From: Gammaproteobacteria bacterium
GTDB lineage: Bacteria > Pseudomonadota > Gammaproteobacteria > UBA6002
Direction of reading: 5' to 3'
DNA length: 33,894 nt
Assembly: GCA_013697705.1 (NCBI GenBank)
Contig: JACCWJ010000011.1
Span: 1-33,894, forward strand
Below the pieces are notes generated by a model. It was not told where the DNA came from, did no database searches, and worked only from the letters and a program-made list of their open reading frames with translations. Shown piece after piece: positions 27,935 through 33,894 of this stretch; positions within the stretch are counted from its first letter, which is position 1; every line of letters starts with the position of its first letter. A program made the translations under genes and the position numbers.

Positions 27935-30294
27935 ACCGATCCTCCCAGGTCAGACTCACTGGCATTATCCTGCTGTTTTATTTTTTCCCCAGAGGCTACA
28001 AATTCCAGATCCTGAATTTCTGCAATGCGATTGCCATCATTATCTAAAAATAGCAAATTAGAAATAACTTGAAATTTATTTTTTATTTTAGCTTGAAAAA
28101 TACATTGAGCAGTTCCCGGTATTACCCCCGATTTATATAATCGAAATTCACCCATCCTATTGGGTAAGACTAATTTTTTTAAATAATGACCTGCCCACAA
28201 TCGAATAAGCTGCAATCCACCATCTAACATAGCAACATCTGTTAACCAGTTCTCATTTGGCCATTGTTTATCTATAATCCCACTTAAAAAGGCAGCGCCA
28301 CCGGTATCGTGAAATTCAATCAATTCTTTTAATACCTGAAAATCTTGGCCATGAAAAAGCAGGTTACCATCATATATCTGATTAATTGACCAAGGCCACG
28401 ACCCCTTTTGTTGTAATTCATACTTAATTGGCGAAGAGTGAAGTTCAGATTCAGCATTTGCACTATAGCGCACAACTCCTTCAGTATCGCGTAATTCTAA
28501 TACCATGGCCTCATGTGAATTTTTGTGATGTATATTAGCAATAACAGTAAAATAATGTGATTGCTCAGTAAAATTATCCAAACGAATTCCACGAATTACT
28601 TGAATATTTTTAAAGATTGAATGTAAGGGATTAAAACCTGCTATTTTAGCGGCCCTGATTAACCATTCTAATGATAAACACATAGGGATAACTATGCTTT
28701 CTTTTATAACATGGCTATTTAAATAACGATGAGTGGTAATACTTACGTGTTGCTTTAATTCAGTAATATTTTTAGTATGCTTTGATTTGAATTTTTCTTT
28801 TCTCACTAATTTACTGCCTAATATCACTTCTACTTGATCAGGATCAGCATTAATCAATTCATTAGTAAACAGGTTGGCACCTTCTTGTAGTGAAATTAAA
28901 TGAATACCTCGTTGTTTAAACAATTCTCTCAAAGAGGAGTTAACCATGCCTACATCCCATGGTCCCCAATTAATCGATTTAACTAAGCAACTATCACCAC
29001 GTTTTGTATGTTCCGCTTGAGCTACCTTGTTTAATATTTCATTTGCCATTGCATAATCTGCTTGACCTGGATTACCAAAGCGACCTGCTACCGATGAAAA
29101 TAATACAATCAATTTTAAATTATCAGAATTAGTGGCCTCTAAAAGATTTCGCAAGCCATTAACCTTGGTATCGAAAACCGAATCGAATTGTGAATCGCTT
29201 TTGTCTGCAATGGACTTGTCTGCTAACACTCCTGCGCCGTGAATTATGCCATCAATAGCTCCCCACTTAGATCGTGCTTTATCAAGAGCATGTGTTAGTT
29301 TATTAATATCTTGAACATCTGTCGTGAGATATATCACTTCGACGCCTGATTTTTCAAGCTCATTAATTGTATTATTAATTTCTCGTATCGCTAGAATCTC
29401 TTGTAACTGCTTTTCAACTTTTTTTGGTTCTAATGCTTTTCCATTTGCGGTGAGATCTTTAATAATTTGTTGTTGTAGTGATTTTTTATCTGAAATGGAT
29501 TTGTATTTATCTGCTTCTTTCTTTAAATCGGTACGCCCTAGTAAGACAATACGGAGCTGAATATTCTTTGCTAATTGTATTAGGCAGCTGGCCGTAATAC
29601 CTCGAGCCCCTCCTGTGGCTACCAAGACAGATTTTGGTGGTAAATTAAACTTACCCTGCGCTTCATTTTCTTTTAGTAACTGTAAAACAATGCGACTGTT
29701 ATTGGATGGCAACCCAACTTCGATATCATCTTGTTGATTGACTATTTCATTAAAAATTTTATCAGCGACTATTTTTGGCGTACAATTATATTGTTCTATA
29801 TCAATCGCTTTTCCCTTCACTTTAGGCCACTCTTGTAATGCCGTTTTAGTTAGTCCCGCTATTCCTCCTAACCATGCACGTGTATCACTTAAATTTTTTA
29901 AGCCAAAATATCCTCCTGTATCTTGTACGGTAATGAAGCGTCCACCTTTATCGCTAAAGGTCTTTGCTATTTGACGTGCTTCATTGAATATTTGCTTATT
30001 GATAGAGAGAGCTGTCTCTAGGTGATTAATTTTTTGAAGTCCCGTCAAGGAGATAACGCAATCTGAATTGGTGGGAATATTCGTAACAACTGTAGCTTTA
30101 AAGTGGTGTAGTCTTAATTTCTTTGCTAATTTAGTCGCTACACCATTTTTATCATCCGTAATTGCAATAATGGAGTTTAGAGGTAGGTTATTCGACGTTT
30201 TTTTAGCAGCCTTTTCTGCAGTTGCTAGAATATATCGATGAATTTTTGGTGCCGCAGAATGTTCTTTAGCTAGATTTTTTTTTTTCTGAAGCAT
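27931..30294 (-). CDS. Ketoreductase-dehydratase protein (PfaA C-terminal half)
   Basis: Numbering here counts the TTG at 30300 as 1. The ketoreductase spans about 45-500: TGGARGIT (229-236) binds NADPH, and Ser402/403, Tyr416 and Asn420 are the catalytic residues; WGPWDVGMV follows. A DH double hotdog follows (about 520-770): HRYLNSHVIKESIVIP keeps His530 and Pro539 but has Glu for the usual Gly, and Asp693 lies in MLDGGLQL. In canonical PfaA this KR-DH part is fused to KS-AT-ACP. The start is awkward: GAGG directly abuts the ATG at 30294, too close to work as an SD, and the TTG at 30300 has none; there is no later start before the KR domain. The first codons run through the A11 tract shared with the upstream gene. 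The enzyme may be made as a slippage fusion. Confidence 0.85.
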   Translation of the reverse strand: MLQKKKNLAKEHSAAPKIHRYILATAEKAAKKTSNNLPLNSIIAITDDKNGVATKLAKKLRLHHFKATVVTNIPTNSDCVISLTGLQKINHLETALSINKQIFNEARQIAKTFSDKGGRFITVQDTGGYFGLKNLSDTRAWLGGIAGLTKTALQEWPKVKGKAIDIEQYNCTPKIVADKIFNEIVNQQDDIEVGLPSNNSRIVLQLLKENEAQGKFNLPPKSVLVATGGARGITASCLIQLAKNIQLRIVLLGRTDLKKEADKYKSISDKKSLQQQIIKDLTANGKALEPKKVEKQLQEILAIREINNTINELEKSGVEVIYLTTDVQDINKLTHALDKARSKWGAIDGIIHGAGVLADKSIADKSDSQFDSVFDTKVNGLRNLLEATNSDNLKLIVLFSSVAGRFGNPGQADYAMANEILNKVAQAEHTKRGDSCLVKSINWGPWDVGMVNSSLRELFKQRGIHLISLQEGANLFTNELINADPDQVEVILGSKLVRKEKFKSKHTKNITELKQHVSITTHRYLNSHVIKESIVIPMCLSLEWLIRAAKIAGFNPLHSIFKNIQVIRGIRLDNFTEQSHYFTVIANIHHKNSHEAMVLELRDTEGVVRYSANAESELHSSPIKYELQQKGSWPWSINQIYDGNLLFHGQDFQVLKELIEFHDTGGAAFLSGIIDKQWPNENWLTDVAMLDGGLQLIRLWAGHYLKKLVLPNRMGEFRLYKSGVIPGTAQCIFQAKIKNKFQVISNLLFLDNDGNRIAEIQDLEFVASGEKIKQQDNASESDLGGSV

Positions 30295-33200
30295 CCTCAA
30301 TCATTTTATTTTGAGATTTTTCTATATAGTTGACAATTTCCTGCAGTGTGTTTAATGAGGCGATTTCACTAGGATCTGTATCTGGCAACTCGGGCAGGTT
30401 TTCTTGTATCCCTGCTAAAATCTCCACTCTTTTTATAGAGTCTATACCTAAATCTGACTCAAGCGACATATCTAGGTTTAACATGTCAGCAGGATACCCC
30501 GTTTTTTCAGCAATTGAATTTAATAGAAGCTCGGCAATTTGAGCGCCTTCGATTAATGTTTTCGGTGTATGTACCGAGCGAGAAGGAGGTATTACCTGTG
30601 AAATTGAGGCTGGAGAGGGGGATGATGATTTATTATCGGCTGTTAGTTCCCTTTCTGGTGTAGTTTCAGTTGCTTTGAAATCAGCTGCTGTTATTGGTTT
30701 TGATGGAGTAGCCAAAGTCGATATGTTAGGTGGTTTTTTATCACTTTGTCGTATTGGCATTACTTTTGCGGATATATTCGGAGGCCTGGACACATTTTTT
30801 TTAGGATGAGAAGTAGATAAGCTACTAAAAATGGTTTCTACTGTTTTAAGAAACGCTAAATGACTTTTTAACATTGTTTTTTGATAAGTGTTATGTGCCT
30901 CTACTGTTTGCTGCTGAAAACGATCAAATAGCTGAAGCAACACAGGATCATTTGATGGTTGTATTTCTTCCTCGTTGTCCATTACTTGAGGGGCTTTTTC
31001 TTCGTTTGTACCAATACTGTTATCGGCTATTTTTTTATAGTTTTTGTTTATAGCTAGATTTCCTCTTTCCGCAGGAGCATCACTACCCAGCTTGGATTTT
31101 TTATCAGACATCTTTATTTCTCCCCTCATAATAGGTATAGCTTCATTTTGAATAAAAGTGTGGGAGGCTACTGGTATGGATTTTGATTGAGCTGAAATAT
31201 CTTCTTTTGAAGGATAAAGCTTTCCATAGCAAGTGCCTGTGATGTCAACACTGTGTGATTTATGATGTGTAATTTTTGGTGGTTCCTCAACGCTGAAGTC
31301 AGCCCACAAACTAGTAAAATTAATTGGAACACCAGCAGTAAATAGCTGGGCTAGTGCACGCCAAAAATTTATAATGCCATCGTTCCTTGGGTCATCTAAA
31401 TTAATCACTTGAATGGTTTTAAATTTATCAGCAAGTTGTTGTTCAATTAATGTGGTTAATAAAGTATTTGGGCCAACATCAATAAAAATTCTCACCCCGT
31501 CTTGATACATCTTATCAATTAATTTTTTAAATATTTCAGCCTGATCATCTTTACTTTGATCATTATAATTTAAAGCCAAATTTAACAGGGTAGTCATATC
31601 AAAATTATCTGTTGAAAATGATGCACCCAATTCTCCAAGACCCAGTCCTTCGAAATGATCAATTTTTAAATTTAACTTTTTCAATAAGCTAATGAATACT
31701 AGACTAGATATAACAATGGCAGGATTAGCATTTCTGCTCTGATTTAGATCATTTTTTTGTTTAATCGTATTTGTGTCATCAAAACTCGGAACTGGATAGA
31801 CAATTGTATGTAGTTTAGTATTGATATCAGATTTCGTGCTGACAGCTTCATCCCAAATTTCACGAGCACAGGAAAAGTTTGTGGTCATGTCTTTAGCCAT
31901 ATTCAAATATTGACTGCCTTGACCTGGAAATAAACAAGCTATTTTCACCTTATTTTTTTCATGCCGAATACTATAATAGGTGTCAATCTGGTGGAGCAAC
32001 ATTTTATCCGGCTTATTTTTTATATGAAACATTATCTGGTTCAATTTTTTTTTCAAATCATCCAAACTATGTGCAACTATAGCAATTTGGAACTTTTGAT
32101 TTTGTTTTACATTACTCTGAGATTCTCTTGCGATGAAAGTTAAAGAGCAATTATTAGTAGAATTTACTATTTCTTGGCATTGACGATACAACGGGTCAAC
32201 TTTATTGGCTGTCAATGTAATAAGCTCTGTAGACCAAGTGGGTAGTAGAGAGGGATGCTTTCCTGGACCGGTATATTCCTCTAATGCAAGATGAAAGTTA
32301 CTTCCACCAAATCCAAAAGCACTCACACCCGCACGTCGCGGCGACTGACTGCTGTGTATCCATGGTCTTACCTCGGTGTTCAAATAAAATGGACTCTCTT
32401 GAAGATTTAACTTGGGATTTGGTTTGTCTACTTTAATTGTTGGCGGTAATACTTTATGGTGCAATGCCATAACAACTTTAAATAAAGCGGCTGCTCCTGC
32501 AGCTCCTTTAGTGTGACCAATTTGTGACTTAATCGAACCTAATGCACACGTTTCCCTATGATGGCCATTTGATTGTGCAAATGCTTTACGTAATCCATTT
32601 ACTTCAGCCATGTCGCCCGCTTTTGTTCCGGTTCCATGTGCTTCAACTAACTCAACGCTATCCGCAGTAAAATCGGCCATTTCGTATGCTCTGAGAATTG
32701 CTCGTGACTGACCTTCTGCCACTGGCGCATAAATACTGGTGTGGCGTCCATCAGATGAAGAACCAATGCCGCGAATGACTGCATAAATTGAGTCTCCATC
32801 GTGTTCGGCATCTTCAAGTCGCTTTAGTACAAATAATCCGATACCTTCCCCTAGCAACGTGCCATCAGCTTTATCTGAGAATGGCCGGCAATCACCGCTG
32901 ATAGAGAGGGCTGGTGTTTTACTGAAACAAAGATAAGTAAAAGGATCGTTGAGCGTATCTGCACCTCCTGAAACTGCCAGATTAATTTCACCTAAATTTA
33001 ATTCATTAAATGCAGCGGCGACGGAAGAGAGGGAACTTGCACAAGCTGCATCAATGACACAGTTAGTCCCACCGAAATTAAAACGATTAGCAATGCGACC
33101 CGCAACAACGTTGCTGAGTAAACCAGGAAAGGTACTTTCCTGCCAAGGTAAATAGGTGCTAGTGGCAGTATCACAAATTTTTTTGGCCATTTCTTTTTCA

Positions 33201-33679
33201 ATACCATGCTGTCCAAGTGCTTTCTCCCAAACCGGCTTTGAAAGTCGGTTACTCATTTCAAATGCTAATTGTTGACCACAAGTAATGCCTAAAATAACGC
33301 CGGCTCGACTTAAATCCAAATGACGATAATCCCCCCCCGTAGCTGAATTTAATGCTTGCTTAGTCACTAGCAATGCAAGTAATTGGGTGGAGTCTGTGGC
33401 GGCTAATATTGAAGGGGGAATGCCAAACTCAAGAGGATCAAACGTAGATGGTCCAAGAAATCCACCTCTTTTACAATATGTTTTATCGGTGGCTTTAGGA
33501 TCGGGATCGTAATAATCTTTTAACAGCCAATAGTTAGGAGGAACCTCAGTAATTAAATCTTTTTTTTGCAAAATATTTTTCCAGAATTCCTCGGCATTCT
33601 TCGAAGAAGGAAATAAAACCCCTAGGCCTATGATAGCAATAGGCTTTATTTTGATCTGCTTAGATTTCAACCTCCGCAC
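30266..33679 (-). CDS. pfaA: KS-AT(degenerate)-ACP protein (PfaA N-terminal half)
   Basis: GTG at 33679 has GGAG 7 bases upstream. The ketosynthase (about 12-470) has Cys213 in DAACASS, His348 in EAHGTGT and His389 in QIGHT. The acyltransferase (578-790) begins normally (LFPGQGSQY) but the GHSxGE elbow reads GLGLGE (678-683), so the nucleophile Ser is Gly680 and its His neighbour is Leu679. About 80-100 residues that should carry the AFHS histidine region are missing before VGPNTLL, so it is almost certainly inactive. A long linker with a coiled-coil stretch (about 905-955) and a Ser/Pro-rich part leads to one ACP (DLGIDSIKRVEI, Ser1081). Canonical PfaA has several ACPs. This is the first gene of the operon. 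A G8 run at 33331-33338 lies within the KS codons. Confidence 0.9.
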   Translation of the reverse strand: MRRLKSKQIKIKPIAIIGLGVLFPSSKNAEEFWKNILQKKDLITEVPPNYWLLKDYYDPDPKATDKTYCKRGGFLGPSTFDPLEFGIPPSILAATDSTQLLALLVTKQALNSATGGDYRHLDLSRAGVILGITCGQQLAFEMSNRLSKPVWEKALGQHGIEKEMAKKICDTATSTYLPWQESTFPGLLSNVVAGRIANRFNFGGTNCVIDAACASSLSSVAAAFNELNLGEINLAVSGGADTLNDPFTYLCFSKTPALSISGDCRPFSDKADGTLLGEGIGLFVLKRLEDAEHDGDSIYAVIRGIGSSSDGRHTSIYAPVAEGQSRAILRAYEMADFTADSVELVEAHGTGTKAGDMAEVNGLRKAFAQSNGHHRETCALGSIKSQIGHTKGAAGAAALFKVVMALHHKVLPPTIKVDKPNPKLNLQESPFYLNTEVRPWIHSSQSPRRAGVSAFGFGGSNFHLALEEYTGPGKHPSLLPTWSTELITLTANKVDPLYRQCQEIVNSTNNCSLTFIARESQSNVKQNQKFQIAIVAHSLDDLKKKLNQIMFHIKNKPDKMLLHQIDTYYSIRHEKNKVKIACLFPGQGSQYLNMAKDMTTNFSCAREIWDEAVSTKSDINTKLHTIVYPVPSFDDTNTIKQKNDLNQSRNANPAIVISSLVFISLLKKLNLKIDHFEGLGLGELGASFSTDNFDMTTLLNLALNYNDQSKDDQAEIFKKLIDKMYQDGVRIFIDVGPNTLLTTLIEQQLADKFKTIQVINLDDPRNDGIINFWRALAQLFTAGVPINFTSLWADFSVEEPPKITHHKSHSVDITGTCYGKLYPSKEDISAQSKSIPVASHTFIQNEAIPIMRGEIKMSDKKSKLGSDAPAERGNLAINKNYKKIADNSIGTNEEKAPQVMDNEEEIQPSNDPVLLQLFDRFQQQTVEAHNTYQKTMLKSHLAFLKTVETIFSSLSTSHPKKNVSRPPNISAKVMPIRQSDKKPPNISTLATPSKPITAADFKATETTPERELTADNKSSSPSPASISQVIPPSRSVHTPKTLIEGAQIAELLLNSIAEKTGYPADMLNLDMSLESDLGIDSIKRVEILAGIQENLPELPDTDPSEIASLNTLQEIVNYIEKSQNKMIEDASEKKKSS
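30275..30285 (-). repeat. A11 homopolymer at the KS-AT-ACP / KR-DH junction
   Basis: On the minus strand there are 11 consecutive A residues (T11 on plus) inside the 29-base overlap of the two genes. Upstream frame: TCA GAA AAA AAA AAA TCT AGC TAA; downstream frame: CAG AAA AAA AAA AAT CTA GCT. Loss of one A, or gain of two, in the transcript removes the stop and joins the frames. Poly(A) runs of this length are known to cause transcriptional slippage in AT-rich bacterial genomes; its use here is inference. Confidence 0.7.
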
Positions 33680-33718
33680 ATTCTCGCTCCATATCTAACT
33701 GAAACAGCATTAACTAAA

Positions 33719-33724
33719 AGTATA
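33719..33724 (-). promoter_or_regulatory. -10-like element upstream of the Pfa-type operon
   Basis: TATACT on the minus strand lies 40 bases before the GTG at 33679. No matching -35 is visible 16-18 bases upstream, so activation by a regulator would be needed if this is the promoter. Confidence 0.35.
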
Positions 33725-33770
33725 GTCTTAATAAGAGGGGGAATTTAGCGAAGAAACGAGAAAACAAACG

Positions 33771-33827
33771 CGTTGCCTCATTGAAAAGTGTTACCGAAGG
33801 AAGAGAATCGTTGCCTCACAATTGAGG
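33771..33827. repeat. Direct repeat CGTTGCCTCA pair and short palindrome
   Basis: CGTTGCCTCA occurs at 33771-33780 and again at 33809-33818, 38 bases apart. The second copy runs into the palindrome CCTCA-CAAT-TGAGG (33814-33827), and GTTGCCT appears again at 33869-33875. They lie upstream of the operon promoter region and could be operator sites; no regulator is identified. Confidence 0.35.
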
Positions 33828-33894
33828 TTACCCAATTTGTTTGTTAATAATGTAACTATCTGCCTGCTGTTGCCTGTGGGCCCTCATTAATAGT

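Noticed and set aside
33331-33338. G8 run inside the first ketosynthase as a phase-variation tract
   Set aside because: A G7 run also occurs in purF (8435-8441) and another in the DH gene (25499-25505), so such runs are tolerated in housekeeping genes too; nothing shows length variation.
33771-33875. CRISPR-like array upstream of the operon
   Set aside because: The repeats are 7-10 bases, only two are identical, and no cas genes are present.

Overview
The window looks like a chromosomal segment of an intracellular gammaproteobacterium of the Legionellales (Legionella, Coxiella, Aquicella or Rickettsiella-like). The left part has the classic gammaproteobacterial order fimV-truA-(trpF slot)-accD-folC-SPOR-cvpA-purF. 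The right part is AT-rich accessory DNA with an effector-like giant LRR/AAA protein preceded by sequences resembling PmrA boxes. No species can be assigned from the sequence alone.

Layout. (1) 1-192: a palindromic intergenic repeat cut by the window edge. (2) 202-8548, all on +: a small hypothetical protein, a FimV-like protein, TruA, a MurG-type glycosyltransferase where trpF usually sits, AccD, FolC, an SPOR protein, CvpA and PurF, mostly touching or overlapping. (3) 8636-10324: a divergent pair, a coiled-coil unknown (-) and a MiaE-like di-iron tRNA hydroxylase (+). (4) 10325-18551: a 448-base leader region with two direct-repeat boxes, then one 2592-residue gene encoding LRRs, a transglutaminase-like Cys/His module and a chain of AAA modules of which only the last two keep Walker motifs. 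(5) 18664-33679, all on -: a compact seven-gene operon of the polyunsaturated fatty acid/secondary lipid (Pfa) synthase type, read right to left: KS-(dead AT)-ACP, KR-DH, KS-CLF, DH-like, PfaD enoyl reductase, a FAAL-like/condensation fusion, and a membrane glycosyltransferase. (6) 33680-33894: the upstream region of that operon.

The most interesting system is region 5. PfaA appears split in two at an A11 run, where loss of one A in the transcript would rejoin KS-AT-ACP to KR-DH. PfaC is split into KS-CLF and DH. The only acyltransferase domain has lost its catalytic Ser, the adjacent His and about a third of its length, and there is no PfaB, so malonyl loading must come from elsewhere. The assembly line ends in an unusual fusion of a fatty acyl-AMP ligase-like domain and a condensation domain, both with altered catalytic motifs, translationally coupled to a GT2 enzyme. 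I infer a long-chain lipid that is transferred and perhaps glycosylated at the membrane; the product is unknown. The second system is the giant gene of region 4, a candidate Dot/Icm substrate with a midasin/dynein-like degenerate AAA array.
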